Assembly: GCA_019113165.1 (NCBI GenBank)
Contig: DXHV01000077.1
Span: forward strand, 46,777-110,776
DNA from: Candidatus Desulfovibrio intestinipullorum
GTDB taxonomy: Bacteria; Desulfobacterota; Desulfovibrionia; Desulfovibrionales; Desulfovibrionaceae
Length of the DNA: 64,000 bases
Reading direction: 5' to 3'
A program made the position numbers and the translations under genes. This document shows positions 1 through 9,730 of this stretch, in pieces (within the stretch, counting starts at the first letter, position 1; each line of letters opens with the position of its first letter). The notes under the pieces were generated by a model, which was given only the letters and a program-made list of their open reading frames with translations, was not told the origin of the DNA and made no database searches.

Positions 1-480
1 CACGGAAATGTGCTTGAAGTTGGGGTGCGAAAAGGAATGGCTTGCGACCTCATGTCCCTCTTCCACCACACGGCGGACAATATCGGGGTAATGCTGGGCG
101 TTTTTACCGAGCATGAAGAAGGTGGCCGTTATCTCGTAGGCATCAAGCATGTCGAGAAGGTGTGGCGTGTACACGGAGGGGCCGTCGTCAAAGGTAATGG
201 CGCAGAGGTTTTCTCCCATGCGCTGGCTGGTGATTTGTGCTCCCATGTACGGGGTAAAGTCGGCTGATGACCTGTCGGATGGCAGCGTGGCGGATGAACT
301 CACGGAGGGTGCCCGGGAGGGTATCACGACGGATGAGCGGGCCTGACTGGATATGGTGGACGGTCCGGACGAACCGGAAGTGGAGGGGGCATAGGATGAA
401 GCAGACGAGTCAAGCGCGCTGGCAGGGGCTGCACACAGCAGGAACAGCAGCAGAGAGCTGAAGAAGGGGCGGAAGGACAT
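1..480 (-). CDS. Polysaccharide deacetylase (NodB homology), 5' part; runs off the window
   Basis: The visible 160 residues start at an ATG (480-478) preceded by a GAGG ribosome site. Residues 1 to about 22 form a secretion signal (hydrophobic core followed by APASA). A Ser/Pro/Thr-rich linker follows to about residue 75. The NodB deacetylase domain then begins with TFDDGP (about residues 96-101), which carries the catalytic and metal-binding aspartates, and continues to SHSFSHPNFKH, the H-x3-H metal motif. Family members remove N- or O-acetyl groups from chitin-like polymers, peptidoglycan or exopolysaccharide outside the cytoplasm. The substrate cannot be told. The C-terminal part lies beyond the left edge. 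It reads away from the tRNA genes. Confidence 0.9.
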   Translation of the reverse strand, partial: MSFRPFFSSLLLFLLCAAPASALDSSASSYAPSTSGSSGPSTISSQARSSVVIPSRAPSVSSSATLPSDRSSADFTPYMGAQITSQRMGENLCAITFDDGPSVYTPHLLDMLDAYEITATFFMLGKNAQHYPDIVRRVVEEGHEVASHSFSHPNFKHISV

Positions 481-809
481 GACGACCTCAGGAGGAAAAT
501 GAACACACCCTGATATGCCCTCTGTAACACTTTTTCAACAAAAAATTTCGGCAAGTATTTGGATAATACTTTAAAAATATTAATGTTTTTGATCTATGCA
601 GACAGCTCTCCCGTTGCAGAATCTTGTCGAAAGGCCACGAAGCCCAGTGGCTGGGGGATGCGGACAGGCGGACATCAGCGCCTCGGGGCAGGCAAGGGGG
701 CAACTCCCCTGCCCTCCTCGCCTGTCTTGTCAGCCAGTCAATAACAGCCGGCAAAGACCAGATCTTCAGGGAGTCTCCACCAAAAATTGCAGAAGTCGCG
801 CTCGAAGTA
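481..809. other. Intergenic region between deacetylase and tRNA cluster
   Basis: No gene is supported here. The first 120 bases are A+T-rich and probably hold the deacetylase promoter. The middle (about 630-780) is G+C-rich and contains an imperfect GGGCAGG/CCTGCCC inverted repeat around 680-715. Small open frames in this stretch have no recognisable family features. Confidence 0.5.
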
Positions 810-839
810 TTGACAGATGAGGCCAATTCTGAATAATAT
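810..839 (+). promoter_or_regulatory. Sigma70-type promoter of first tRNA pair
   Basis: TTGACA at 810-815 is followed by TAATAT at 834-839 with an 18-base spacer. The pair sits 14 bases upstream of tRNA-Val. Confidence 0.7.
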
Positions 840-852
840 AAATTCTTGCGTT

Positions 853-928
853 GGGCAGTTAGCTCAGCTGGTAGAGCATCGCCTTCACACGGCGGGGGTC
901 GCAAGTTCAAGTCTTGCACTGCCCACCA
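853..928 (+). tRNA. tRNA-Val (anticodon CAC), copy 1
   Basis: This is a 76-base cloverleaf including an encoded CCA. The acceptor arm pairs GGGCAGT with ACTGCCC. The anticodon loop TTCACAC gives CAC, which reads GUG. The D arm AGCTCAGCTGGTAGAGC and T arm GTTCAAGTC are canonical. Confidence 0.97.
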
Positions 929-937
929 GCGCATTGC

Positions 938-1014
<77 letters not shown>

Positions 1015-1029
1015 CTTTTTCAGGAAACA

Positions 1030-1071
1030 GAGCATATCCCGAATTGCTGCGATTCAGGATATGCTCTTTTT
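1030..1071 (+). terminator. Rho-independent terminator after first tRNA pair
   Basis: A 10-bp stem GAGCATATCC / GGATATGCTC, extended by GAAT/ATTC pairing, is followed by a T run. Confidence 0.9.
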
Positions 1072-1180
1072 GTTTGTGCAATGTGCAGGCATGTTCCCCA
1101 TGCGGTTCGGGAAGCTGCCTGACAGCGCATGAGGGACATGCCTGTTCGTGATATTTTCTGAAAAAGTGGGCGACAAAGTG

Positions 1181-1209
1181 TTGACAACAAGGCATGTCAT
1201 ACGTACTAT
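1181..1209 (+). promoter_or_regulatory. Sigma70-type promoter of second tRNA pair
   Basis: TTGACA (1181-1186), a 17-base spacer and TACTAT (1204-1209) lie 13 bases upstream of the second tRNA-Val. Confidence 0.8.
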
Positions 1210-1222
1210 GTCTACCTGCGTT

Positions 1223-1298
1223 GGGCAGTTAGCTCAGCTGGTAGAGCATCGCCTTCACACGGCGGGGGTCGCAAGTTCAAGTCTTGCACTGCCCACCA
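1223..1298 (+). tRNA. tRNA-Val (anticodon CAC), copy 2
   Basis: The sequence is identical to the copy at 853-928, including the encoded CCA end. Confidence 0.97.
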
Positions 1299-1307
1299 GC
1301 GCACTGC

Positions 1308-1384
<77 letters not shown>

Positions 1385-1397
1385 CAAAGCATATTCA

Positions 1398-1435
1398 GGG
1401 CTTTATTGACAAAAAACGTCAGTAAAGCCCTTTTT
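1398..1435 (+). terminator. Terminator after second tRNA pair
   Basis: The stem GGGCTTTA / TAAAGCCC has additional GAC/GTC pairing and a poly-A loop, and is followed by TTTTT. Confidence 0.85.
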
Positions 1436-1593
1436 CATTGCCCTGGCTGTCCTTTGAGGAAGGCCCGCAAGCCGTTCCTGTTCATCTCTGGCCAAAAGAA
1501 AAGACCCTCCAGGCGTCATCGAAGGGATGGTGCCTGGAGGGTCTTGTGCATGGCAAGGGACTGGAAAAGGGGTGTCTGTGCAGTTCCCGGGGC

Positions 1594-2943
1594 CTAGCGG
1601 GCGCCCTTGGGGAAGAGGACAACACCTATGGTCTTGAGAATGATGGTGATGTCGAGAAGAATGGAAATGTTCTTGATGTAGTACAGGTCGTACTCAAGCT
1701 TGCGCAGGGAGTCTTCCACCGAGGCGCCGTAGGGATAGCAGACCTGGGCCCAGCCTGTGAGTCCCGGTTTGACCGTATGGCGCAGGCTGTAATAGGGGAT
1801 TTCCTTCTTGAGGTTTTCCACAAAGGTCATGCGCTCCGGCCTCGGGCCAATGAAGCTCATGTCGCCCTTGAGAATGTTCCAGATCTGGGGGAGCTCGTCT
1901 ATGCGGACCTTGCGGATGAAGCGGCCCACACGGGTAATGCGGTCATCATGCTCCCTGGCCCAGACCGCACCGTTCTTCTCTGCGTCCGTGCGCATGGAGC
2001 GGAACTTGTAGACCGTGAATTCCTTCTCGAAGAGCCCTACCCTGTCCTGCTTGTAGATGATGGGGCCCTTGGAATCCAGGCGAATGGCAATGGCGGTCAG
2101 CAGCATGATGGGTGCTGCAGGAATGAGCAGCACGATGGAAATGAGAACGTCCAGAGCTCTTTTGAGACGGCGCAGCGAGCCTCTGGTATTGAGATTGAAG
2201 CCTTCGTTCTGCAGGAGCCATTCTTCCGTGATCTGCGAGATGGGCAGGCTCTTGACCACGTGTTCATAGAAACTGCGGATGTCGACGACCATGGCACCGT
2301 GGAGCTTGGCTTCCAGCAGAGCATGGGCAATGTCGTCGTCAATGGGCGCGTCGGGCAGCAGCAGAATCATGGTTGCCCCGTGTTCCTTGGCCGCTTCCAG
2401 CACAAAGAACGGAGCACCGAGGCAGGGGCCGGCGTCGGGATCCATGTCCTTTTCGCCGACATAGCCTATGATTTTTGCCTGGGGCAGTCCCTCGTTGAGC
2501 AGCTGGCGTACCTTGCCTGCCCTGTCCACGCCGACAAGCAGGATGCGCAGGGGGTGTGTCACCCTGTCGGCATTGCGGTAATAGATATAGCGCCAGGAAA
2601 GGCAGAGGATAAAGGATATGGCAAAGAGCAGGCTGATGGTGCTTCTGTCAAAGCGCCAGTGCTGAAAGGCATAGGACGCCGTTGCCGAGCTGATGATGCC
2701 GAGAAGGCAGGCGACGGCCACTCTGCCTATGGTCTCCTTGAAGTCTTCGTTGCCTACATTGTAGACGTCCAGAATGTAGAAGAACAGAAGATAGAAGAAG
2801 AAGGTAAAGAGACAGGCACCGGTGTAGTCTTCAAAAATGTTCAGACCAGGGAGAATGGTCAGCAGTTCGCAGGCGAAAAGGGCAATGAGAATGCACAGAA
2901 CGTCTATGGCCTGCAGCAGTCCTCTGCGATAATTACTTATCAT
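1594..2943 (-). CDS. Undecaprenyl-phosphate sugar phosphotransferase (exopolysaccharide initiating transferase)
   Basis: The 449-residue membrane protein starts at the ATG whose first 11 bases overlap the end of the upstream glycosyltransferase gene. The N-terminal part has about four to five hydrophobic segments, then a CoA-binding-like cytoplasmic domain (ILLVGVDRAGKV, about residue 145). A further membrane hairpin leads into the bacterial sugar transferase domain, with KFRSMRTDAEKNG, RKVRIDELPQIWN and KPGLTGWAQV. Known members (WbaP, EpsL types) attach the first sugar-1-phosphate to undecaprenyl phosphate and so start assembly of O-antigen, capsule or exopolysaccharide repeat units. The overlap suggests translational coupling. 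The donor sugar is unknown, but the nearby UDP-GlcNAc 4-epimerase makes an N-acetylhexosamine plausible. Confidence 0.93.
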   Translation of the reverse strand: MISNYRRGLLQAIDVLCILIALFACELLTILPGLNIFEDYTGACLFTFFFYLLFFYILDVYNVGNEDFKETIGRVAVACLLGIISSATASYAFQHWRFDRSTISLLFAISFILCLSWRYIYYRNADRVTHPLRILLVGVDRAGKVRQLLNEGLPQAKIIGYVGEKDMDPDAGPCLGAPFFVLEAAKEHGATMILLLPDAPIDDDIAHALLEAKLHGAMVVDIRSFYEHVVKSLPISQITEEWLLQNEGFNLNTRGSLRRLKRALDVLISIVLLIPAAPIMLLTAIAIRLDSKGPIIYKQDRVGLFEKEFTVYKFRSMRTDAEKNGAVWAREHDDRITRVGRFIRKVRIDELPQIWNILKGDMSFIGPRPERMTFVENLKKEIPYYSLRHTVKPGLTGWAQVCYPYGASVEDSLRKLEYDLYYIKNISILLDITIILKTIGVVLFPKGAR

Positions 2944-4090
2944 GATGGTTGTTTCCTTCAAAGGGGGATGCAGGGACGTGCATATCCTGCAGAATCCCTG
3001 TGGCAACAACATGTGCGTCAAAAGTTTGTTCGGCCAGTTCCCTGCCTCGCTTGCCCATGGTCTGCAGAAGCTCGGGCTGGCAGATGAAGCGCTCCATGGC
3101 CTCGGCCAGTGCAGCCGGATCCTTGTCGGGCACAAGAAATCCGTTGTCCCCGTCGGTCACGGCTTCGCGGCATCCGGGCACATCCGTGACCAGGCAGGCC
3201 CTGCCCATGCTCATGGCTTCCATGATGGCCGTGGGAATGCCTTCTCGCCAGGAGGCAAGAACCACAACATGGCAGTTGCGCACATAGGGCACCACGTCAC
3301 TGGTCGCGCCCAGGTATTCGACGGCGCCCTCTTCCTTCCATTGCTGCAGCCGCTCATCGGAGATGCTGCCCAGGCCCTGTTCGCGGGGGCCCAGGATTTG
3401 GAAGCGGCACTGGGGGTATTTCTTCTTCACTCTGCGCGCAGCCTCGGCGAACTCGCAAAAGCCCTTGGCAATGAGCAGCCGGCCCACGGTGAGAAAGACC
3501 AGGCCCTGCGAGGTGTCCGGCAGCGGCTGCACGGGAAAGCGTGCCGTGTCCACGCCGGTGCCCCTGGCAAAGAGCACGCGGGAGGCGTCGGTCAGGATGC
3601 CGCAGGAGCGAAAGAGCCGAGCATCGTCCCTGTTCTGAAAAAAGACACCTTCTATGCGGGAGAGCGCCGTGCGATACAGGACGACACTGACTGCGTGCAC
3701 GATTTTCTTCAGGAAACTGTCTGCTTCAAAGGCATAGCCAAGGCCGGTGATGGTGGCATAGACATGAGGAATGTCTGCGAGACGGGCAGCAATGCATCCG
3801 TAGATGACCGGCTTGATGGTCGTGGCAAAGAGCAGGTCTATCTGTTCCTCGTGAAAAATTCGTTTCAGATCCAGAAAGGTTCGTACGTCACGCAAGGGGT
3901 TGATGCCTTTGCGATCAAGGGAATAGTGACGGATACTGACACCCAGGTCTTCGATATCCTTGTCACTTTTCTCGTCACCCTGAGGGACGAGACAAAGAAC
4001 GCTGTGTCCCCGGGCACGTGCTTCATTCATGAGCACGCGCCAGAAAAGAAAGACGGCCCGGGACTGATTGCCGAGTACACAGATGCGCAT
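2933..4090 (-). CDS. Glycosyltransferase family 4
   Basis: This 385-residue cytoplasmic GT-B enzyme starts at MRICVLG, chosen because AAGGA lies 7 bases upstream; longer in-frame extensions lack a ribosome site and resemble non-coding sequence. The N-terminal Rossmann-like domain begins RICVLGNQ. The C-terminal nucleotide-sugar domain shows EGIPTAIMEAMSMGRA and a following GCREAV...GFLVP stretch, the E-x7-E signature of retaining family 4 enzymes. It should add a sugar to the lipid-linked intermediate made by the overlapping downstream transferase. Donor and acceptor are unknown. Confidence 0.92.
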   Translation of the reverse strand: MRICVLGNQSRAVFLFWRVLMNEARARGHSVLCLVPQGDEKSDKDIEDLGVSIRHYSLDRKGINPLRDVRTFLDLKRIFHEEQIDLLFATTIKPVIYGCIAARLADIPHVYATITGLGYAFEADSFLKKIVHAVSVVLYRTALSRIEGVFFQNRDDARLFRSCGILTDASRVLFARGTGVDTARFPVQPLPDTSQGLVFLTVGRLLIAKGFCEFAEAARRVKKKYPQCRFQILGPREQGLGSISDERLQQWKEEGAVEYLGATSDVVPYVRNCHVVVLASWREGIPTAIMEAMSMGRACLVTDVPGCREAVTDGDNGFLVPDKDPAALAEAMERFICQPELLQTMGKRGRELAEQTFDAHVVATGILQDMHVPASPFEGNNHHDK

Positions 4091-4685
4091 AGCCGTTCCT
4101 TGAGAGCCTGCCGTGCAGGCTTGCCTCGTGATCTTGGTGGATTGGGCTTGAAGAACTGTCCAGGCGGACAGACAGGCAGGACACAATGCATCCATGCAAG
4201 AGAGGTTCCAGCCTGATGCAGTTCGGGCATGCAAAACCTGTACATTGCAAGGGAATGGCCCTGTCTCGTACTGCGAGTTGGCAAGCTCCTATCACAAGGC
4301 AGCCGCTCATGGGAAGGGGACAATACAAGTCTTTGAAAACAACAATGAAAAATTTTACACTCCTGCCTGGTCAGGACTGGAGGCCGAACACCGAGCAGCT
4401 GCCGGGAGCTGGATTTTTTCCCTGTCCTGTGCCAATGTTTTGAGCAGGGAATCATAATCCAGTCAAAACTTTCCGAATATTTACGGCAGGAGAGACACAG
4501 CAGGAACAGGGTGCCTGGCACCCGTCTTCTGGAATCCGTGTGCATCTGGCTCCATCGCTTCTGCCCCTTCTGGTCTTCGGAAGAGCCCCGGCAGAAGGGA
4601 GGCAGGCAGTTCCTTTGCCCTTTTAGCCTTGAGATACAGACACAAGGAGCACTGCGCTCTCCAAACAGAAACAGGAGAATATCTT
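4091..4685. other. Divergent intergenic region
   Basis: The 595 bases separate the leftward sugar-transfer genes from the rightward epimerase gene. No gene with family features is visible. Promoters for both directions should lie here; the stretch around 4330-4490 is the most A+T-rich. A small GGGTGC/GCACCC hairpin lies at about 4509-4523. Confidence 0.4.
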
Positions 4686-5714
4686 ATGCAGAACCATACA
4701 TATGAACAGCTGTGTGCCGACATGCAGAAGGAGCCTTCCTGCTGGCTTGTGACAGGATGTGCCGGCTTCATAGGCTCCAATCTGATTGAGCAGCTGCTCA
4801 AGCTCGGACAGAAGGTTGTCGGTCTGGACAATTTTCTGACGGGCTATCAGAAGAACCTTGACATGGTGGAGGCCCTGGTCGGCCCCGAGGCCTGGAGCCG
4901 CTTTACCTTCATCAAGGGTGACATCCGCGACATCGAGACCTGCCAGGCAGCCTGCAAGGGCGTGGACCATGTGCTCCACGAGGCAGCGCTAGGCTCCGTG
5001 CCGAGATCCATAGAGGATCCCCTGCTGACCAACAGCTGCAACATCACAGGCTTCATCAACATGCTGGTGGCTGCCCGTGATGCCGGAGTCAAGAGCTTTG
5101 TCTATGCAGCCTCTTCCTCTACCTACGGTGACTCTCCCGAATTGCCCAAGGTGGAAGATCACATAGGTCGTCCGCTCTCTCCCTATGCTGTCACCAAGTA
5201 TGTGGACGAGCTCTATGCCGATGTCTTCGCTCGCTGCTACGGCTTCACCATGGTGGGCCTGCGCTACTTCAACGTCTTTGGTCAGCGTCAGGATCCCTTC
5301 GGAGCCTATGCGGCCGTCATTCCCCAGTGGTTTGCCTGCATGCTGCGCAAGGAACCTGTCTATGTGAACGGTGACGGCGAAACAAGCCGCGACTTCTGCT
5401 ACATAGACAATGTCATTCAGGCCAATCTTCTGGCCAGCTTTGCCGAAGAAAAGGCCCGCAATGAAGTCTACAACGTGGCCTTCGGACAGAGAACAACCCT
5501 CAATGAGCTGTTCTACCTGATCAGGGAAGAAGTTGTGCGTCACAAGCCGGAAGTTGCCGACATGGAACCTGTGCACCGCGACTTCCGCGCCGGCGATATC
5601 CGCCACTCTCTGGCCAACATAGACAAGGCACGCAATCTGCTGGGCTACGACCCGCACTATGATGTGCGTCAGGGACTGCGTCTGGCTGGAGACTGGTACG
5701 CTGCCAATCTCTAG
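4686..5714 (+). CDS. wbpP: UDP-N-acetylglucosamine 4-epimerase (WbpP/TviC type)
   Basis: The 342-residue extended SDR enzyme interconverts UDP-GlcNAc and UDP-GalNAc (or the uronic acid forms) for polysaccharide synthesis. The start at MQNHTYEQ follows AGGAG at a 9-base spacing. The NAD-binding motif is GCAGFIGS. The catalytic Ser/Thr is in [12 protein letters not shown], and Tyr and Lys are in [17 protein letters not shown]. Several long stretches, such as [15 protein letters not shown] and [14 protein letters not shown], match what I remember of Pseudomonas WbpP, and the length agrees. It probably supplies a precursor for the adjacent leftward transferase genes. Confidence 0.93.
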   Translation: MQNHTYEQLCADMQKEPSCWLVTGCAGFIGSNLIEQLLKLGQKVVGLDNFLTGYQKNLDMVEALVGPEAWSRFTFIKGDIRDIETCQAACKGVDHVLHEAALGSVPRSIEDPLLTNSCNITGFINMLVAARDAGVKSFVYAASSSTYGDSPELPKVEDHIGRPLSPYAVTKYVDELYADVFARCYGFTMVGLRYFNVFGQRQDPFGAYAAVIPQWFACMLRKEPVYVNGDGETSRDFCYIDNVIQANLLASFAEEKARNEVYNVAFGQRTTLNELFYLIREEVVRHKPEVADMEPVHRDFRAGDIRHSLANIDKARNLLGYDPHYDVRQGLRLAGDWYAANL

Positions 5715-5833
5715 ACTGACGGCTGTCACGAACGCTGCTTTTCCGGGTTCCGTGCCCCTGTCCTGCTGCGAAGACATGGGCACGCGAGCCCTTCAGACAA
5801 AAGGGAGATTTGTCCGCTTCATCCGGAGGATGT

Positions 5834-7792
5834 ATGGCCGTTCCCAGAGTTTTCAAGTTTGCTTTGCTGAGCCTTGGTTCCGCACTCCTTCTTCTCGTTG
5901 CAGTCTTCTTTGTCGCAGGTCCGACTGTTCTGGAAAAGGTGCTTGCCTATGCAGACGAGGTCTCCCAGAAATCAACGGGCCGCTCGCTGACCTTCAGTGC
6001 TCCGCCCTCCATTTCCCTCATGCCGCTGGGCGTGCGCTTTGAAGGCGTGCGCTGGGGGGACGAGGCATCGGACCTGTCCTTCTCCGCCAGGGGCGGCTAT
6101 GCTTCCGTCAATCTGGGCTCCATTTTAAGCGGAGTGCCGCAGATTGAGGAAGTGCACCTGGAGGGGCCGGTCATCCATTACCGGCAGAGCGCCGGGCAGG
6201 CTGCCAAGTCCTTTGAACAGAAGACAGGGGCCGAGGACAGTCAGCAAGGCTCCGAACCAGCCGGACAGGGAACTCAGTCCCTGCCGGTGCAGCTTTCCCG
6301 TCTGGTCATGCAGGACGGCAGGGTTGTCGTGGACATGGCCAGTGGCGACAAGGTGACACTTTCCGGCATCCACCTGTCTGTGCGCGACATAGGGACGAAC
6401 AAGGCCGGCGACGTCAAGTGCGATTTTGTGGCCGCCATGCAGAAGGTTTCCGGCGAATACATGGAAGCCAATCTTGCTCTGCAGGGCAGTGTGGACATGA
6501 AGCTGCCCCAGGTGCACGTGTCCGGCCTGCAGCTCACGGTGAGTCCCATCGCCGGCCTGTATGACAAGAAGCTCGGGCCCGCCAGTCTGAACTTTGCGGG
6601 TTCCTATGCCCTGGATACCCAGGCCTTCAAGGTGGAAAAGTGCGAAGTGGCCATCCCCCATGCCAAGGCGGCAATCTCTGGCGCGGGCAGCCTCAAGGAC
6701 ATGCTGGCCTTTGAAGGCGATCTTGCCCTGGATGCCTCTCCGGACAAGATGAACCAGGGCCTGAACGGTGTGCAGCATCTCACCCTGCGGGGCAAGACCA
6801 TTGTCCGGGACACGGTCGTCGAGGTGCCTTCCTTTACGGCATCCCTGGACAAGATGCAGGCACAAGGCAATCTGCTGGCAGGGGGTGAACCCCTGCAGAT
6901 CAAGGGCTCGCTCCACTGTGACACCCTGGACGTCAATGCTCTCATGGGCTCTTCGCAGGCCAAGAGCGAAGCGGCAGACAAGCGCAAGGCTGCAGCCTCG
7001 GCAGAGCAGGAACCTGCTTCTGCCTCTACCAGTCTGCCGGTTGTGAATCTGAGTCTGGCCTGCGACACCATTCTTTATAATGGAGTGCGTCTGGGCAAGG
7101 TGCAGTGCACGGTCTCTGGCAAGGAAGGCCGCTATGCCATTACGCCCCTGAAGGCAACCATTGACGGCAGCGGTGTGCTGGATGGCCGGGCAGACATCAA
7201 TCTGCCGGACAAGAGCTGGCGTACCTCCGGGTCCATCAGGAATCTTGCCCTCAGCACCGTGCAGAAGGCCGCAGGTCAGGACTTCGGCATGGCAGGCAGT
7301 GGCAATCTGCAGTGGAATCTGCGGGCCCAGGGCAGTGACAGCAGGGAAATTGCTGAAACAGCCAGTGGCAAGGGCCAGATAGCCCTGAGCAACGTGACCA
7401 TTGCCGGCATCACCAGGGCCATCAGGAATACCAAGCAGCTTGCCTCTGTCGTTGTTCCGGAACGCATAGATCGCGTGACTGTCCCCTTTACCCTGACAGA
7501 CGGCCACTGCCGGTGGCAGGCCAGCCTGGACAGCAAGGGTTTGGAAGGAACAGGTCAGGGCGACGTGAACTATCTGGCCAAGAGAATAGACGCAACGGCC
7601 GAAGTCCGTGTGCAGGGGAGGACCATCCCCCTGAAGATTCATGGCCCTCTGAGTGATATTTCCTACAGTGTTGACGTGGAAAAGCTCATGAAGAACATGG
7701 GTCGGCAGTTGCTGGAGACGCCCAGAAATGCCCAGGACGGCGTCAAGTCCCTTGTTCCCAGGGGCGGCAATCTGCTCAAGGGCCTTTTCTAG
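5834..7792 (+). CDS. AsmA family protein
   Basis: This 652-residue protein has one N-terminal membrane segment (about residues 5-27, LLSLGSALLLLVAVFFVAGP). A long periplasmic beta-rich region follows, and the C-terminal AsmA domain includes the SGKGQIALSNVTIAGI stretch. AsmA-like proteins are inner-membrane-anchored and bridge the periplasm; they are linked to outer-membrane assembly and lipid transport. The ATG at 5834 was chosen for the GGAGG just upstream, although the spacing is short. A TTG at 5810 would add eight residues. It follows the epimerase gene by about 120 bases on the same strand. Confidence 0.85.
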   Translation: MAVPRVFKFALLSLGSALLLLVAVFFVAGPTVLEKVLAYADEVSQKSTGRSLTFSAPPSISLMPLGVRFEGVRWGDEASDLSFSARGGYASVNLGSILSGVPQIEEVHLEGPVIHYRQSAGQAAKSFEQKTGAEDSQQGSEPAGQGTQSLPVQLSRLVMQDGRVVVDMASGDKVTLSGIHLSVRDIGTNKAGDVKCDFVAAMQKVSGEYMEANLALQGSVDMKLPQVHVSGLQLTVSPIAGLYDKKLGPASLNFAGSYALDTQAFKVEKCEVAIPHAKAAISGAGSLKDMLAFEGDLALDASPDKMNQGLNGVQHLTLRGKTIVRDTVVEVPSFTASLDKMQAQGNLLAGGEPLQIKGSLHCDTLDVNALMGSSQAKSEAADKRKAAASAEQEPASASTSLPVVNLSLACDTILYNGVRLGKVQCTVSGKEGRYAITPLKATIDGSGVLDGRADINLPDKSWRTSGSIRNLALSTVQKAAGQDFGMAGSGNLQWNLRAQGSDSREIAETASGKGQIALSNVTIAGITRAIRNTKQLASVVVPERIDRVTVPFTLTDGHCRWQASLDSKGLEGTGQGDVNYLAKRIDATAEVRVQGRTIPLKIHGPLSDISYSVDVEKLMKNMGRQLLETPRNAQDGVKSLVPRGGNLLKGLF

Positions 7793-7955
7793 GCAAATCT
7801 GACAGGGACGGGAGAGGCGCTCCCTCATGTTCTGCCAAGGGACGTGAGAAGCCCTCTCCTGTCCTTTTGTACGCCCCCTGCCTTCCTCCTGTCTTCAGAT
7901 CGGACGGAATCGGGGTGCTGGCAGTGCGGAAAACAATGAGAGTAAGGAGAGTGTC

Positions 7956-8642
7956 ATGAGTACCATTACCTGGCTCGGTCATGCAGCGTTCAAACTGGAA
8001 TCCCCCGAGGTTTCCATAGTTATCGATCCCTTTTTTACCGATGACAGGCTGGCAGCCCAGGCCGAAGAAGGCCGTGTAGATCTTGTTCTTGTGACCCACG
8101 ATCATGCCGATCATACCGGGTCGGCTGCAGACATCTGTCAGCGGACGGGCGCGCAGCTCGGAGCCATAGTGGGGACAGCAGAGCGTCTGCAGCAGGCAGG
8201 CGTGCCACAGGAACAGATTATCTTCGGCGGCTTCAACATGGGCGGAACGGTGGAATGCAAGGGGGCTCGCATTACTATGACCCAGGCCTACCATTCCAGT
8301 ATGTCCGGTGCTCCTGCAGGTTACATCATTACCATGCCGGACGGGCTTGTGGTCTATCATGCGGGCGACACCTGTCTGTTCAGTGGCATGTCCCTGTGGG
8401 GCAGGCTCTACCCCATTGATGTGGCACTTCTGCCTGTGGGCGGTGTCTATACCATGGACGCCAGACAGGCAGCCATGGCCTGCGGACTGCTCAAGTGTGC
8501 CCATGTCATTCCCATGCACTGGGGCACCTTCCCCATTCTTGCCCAGGATACAGAGGAATTTCAGAAGTTTCTGGCTGCCCAGGTGCCGGGCTGTCGCTGC
8601 GTGAACATGCTGCCTGGCGATAGTGTGGATTTCAGTCGCTGA
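7956..8642 (+). CDS. Metal-dependent hydrolase, UPF0173 metallo-beta-lactamase fold
   Basis: The 228-residue cytoplasmic protein opens with [12 protein letters not shown] and has the zinc-binding motif THDHADH at residues 47-53. Further ligands lie in YHSSMSG, YHAGDT and MHWGTF near the end. Length and motifs match the UPF0173 (YtkL-like) group, whose physiological substrate is not established. AAGGAG lies 7 bases before the ATG. The gene stands alone between the AsmA gene and tRNA-Arg. Confidence 0.9.
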   Translation: MSTITWLGHAAFKLESPEVSIVIDPFFTDDRLAAQAEEGRVDLVLVTHDHADHTGSAADICQRTGAQLGAIVGTAERLQQAGVPQEQIIFGGFNMGGTVECKGARITMTQAYHSSMSGAPAGYIITMPDGLVVYHAGDTCLFSGMSLWGRLYPIDVALLPVGGVYTMDARQAAMACGLLKCAHVIPMHWGTFPILAQDTEEFQKFLAAQVPGCRCVNMLPGDSVDFSR

Positions 8643-8711
8643 TGCTGTCAGACCCTGTCGGGACAGAAAGAACGTTGTCCTGCGTCGGCAGATGCGCTTT
8701 GTTCCAGTCTC

Positions 8712-8740
8712 TTGACAGGTTAGAGACTTTTCAGTAGAGC
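8712..8740 (+). promoter_or_regulatory. Promoter of tRNA-Arg
   Basis: TTGACA (8712-8717), a 17-base spacer and TAGAGC (8735-8740) lie 13 bases upstream of the tRNA. Confidence 0.6.
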
Positions 8741-8753
8741 TCTTTCCAACTTT

Positions 8754-8830
8754 GTGTCCGTGGCTCAGCTGGATAGAGCGTTGGCCTCCGGAGCCGAAGA
8801 TCGGGAGTTCGAATCTCCCCGGGCACACCA
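8754..8830 (+). tRNA. tRNA-Arg (anticodon CCG)
   Basis: This is a 77-base cloverleaf with encoded CCA. The acceptor pairs GTGTCCG with CGGGCAC (one G-U pair). The anticodon stem TTGGC/GCCGA frames the loop CTCCGGA, giving CCG, which reads CGG. Confidence 0.96.
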
Positions 8831-8842
8831 CAGGAACAAAAT

Positions 8843-8878
8843 ACGGGATAGAGCCTTGCAGCTGTATCCCGTTTTTTT
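8843..8878 (+). terminator. Terminator after tRNA-Arg
   Basis: The stem ACGGGATA / TATCCCGT is followed by seven Ts. The other strand has a shorter T stretch, so it may also stop leftward transcripts from the regulator gene. Confidence 0.85.
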
Positions 8879-8905
8879 GGTGCCTGAAGAAGAAAAACGA
8901 CAAAA

Positions 8906-9730
8906 TCAGGCTTCCATGATGCGAATGTTGTCGAGCATGCTTCTTGTTGTCGGAACGAACTGATGCACGGAACTTCCGAGAACAGAAGAAAGCTCGGCAG
9001 CGGTCCGGGTGACTTCCTGTATGAGCTGTGCCGAAGACTGCTCATTGATGCGCACTGTAGGCACAGAGCAGCCGATGGTGGCAACAAGGGAATTGGTGTA
9101 GTTGAAAATGGGAGCAGCAACACATCGGACACCGTGGAAAATTTCCTCGCAGTCAAAGGCTATTCCTTCCCGGCGGACCTGCGCGAGCTCATCGCAGAAG
9201 CGATTGACTGTTGCTACAGGCAGCTGTGGGTTTACTGTCCGCAATTCATTGAGGTAGTTGAGCAGCTCTCTTTCGCTCAGAAAGGCGCAGTAGATCTTGC
9301 CCGAAGCGGAAGGAAAGATGGGGAAGGACGATCCGATAATGGAGTCAAGGCGCAGGCTTTGCCAGGATACCTGCTGATCGATGACGACCATGTCCAGGTT
9401 CTGGGCCACGCAGAGGTTGACAGTTTCGTTGACCTTTTCCATCAGTTTGCGGCAGATGGGGCGTGCCTTGTCCGCAAGATTGTTGTTGGAGGCAATGCGC
9501 TGGCCAATCTTGTAAAACTTGAGTGTCAGGCTGTAGGCCCCTCCCCTGTTTTCATGCGAGACATAACCGAGGCTGCACAGCGTGAGCAGAATTCTTTGCA
9601 GTGTGCCCTTGGGCAGGCCACTGGCCTTGGTCAGCTCCTGCAGTTCCCACTTGGCCTGATGAGACATGAGTTCGACTATCCGAAAAGCTTTTCCCAGGAC
9701 ACCGATATTGTAGGCTTGTGGTATTTCCAT
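8906..9730 (-). CDS. IclR family transcriptional regulator
   Basis: The 274-residue DNA-binding protein has an N-terminal winged helix-turn-helix (about residues 8-75: VLGKAFRIVELM, ELTKASGLPKGTLQRILLTL, LGYVSHENRGGAYSL). The C-terminal IclR effector domain includes DSIIGSSFPIFPSASGKIY and IFHGVRCVAAPIFN. IclR proteins sense small organic acids or related catabolites and control uptake and degradation genes. AAGGA precedes the ATG by 6 bases. It sits at the edge of a catabolic gene block (10.6-21.2 kb) with palindromic operators. A half-site of the same motif (CGGTAT, 9765-9770) lies in its own upstream region, suggesting it is the pathway regulator. Confidence 0.93.
   Translation of the reverse strand: MEIPQAYNIGVLGKAFRIVELMSHQAKWELQELTKASGLPKGTLQRILLTLCSLGYVSHENRGGAYSLTLKFYKIGQRIASNNNLADKARPICRKLMEKVNETVNLCVAQNLDMVVIDQQVSWQSLRLDSIIGSSFPIFPSASGKIYCAFLSERELLNYLNELRTVNPQLPVATVNRFCDELAQVRREGIAFDCEEIFHGVRCVAAPIFNYTNSLVATIGCSVPTVRINEQSSAQLIQEVTRTAAELSSVLGSSVHQFVPTTRSMLDNIRIMEA

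Noticed and set aside
1438-3087. 549-codon plus-strand frame
   Set aside because: It lies antisense to the sugar transferase gene, whose protein shows clear family motifs; the plus-strand product shows none.
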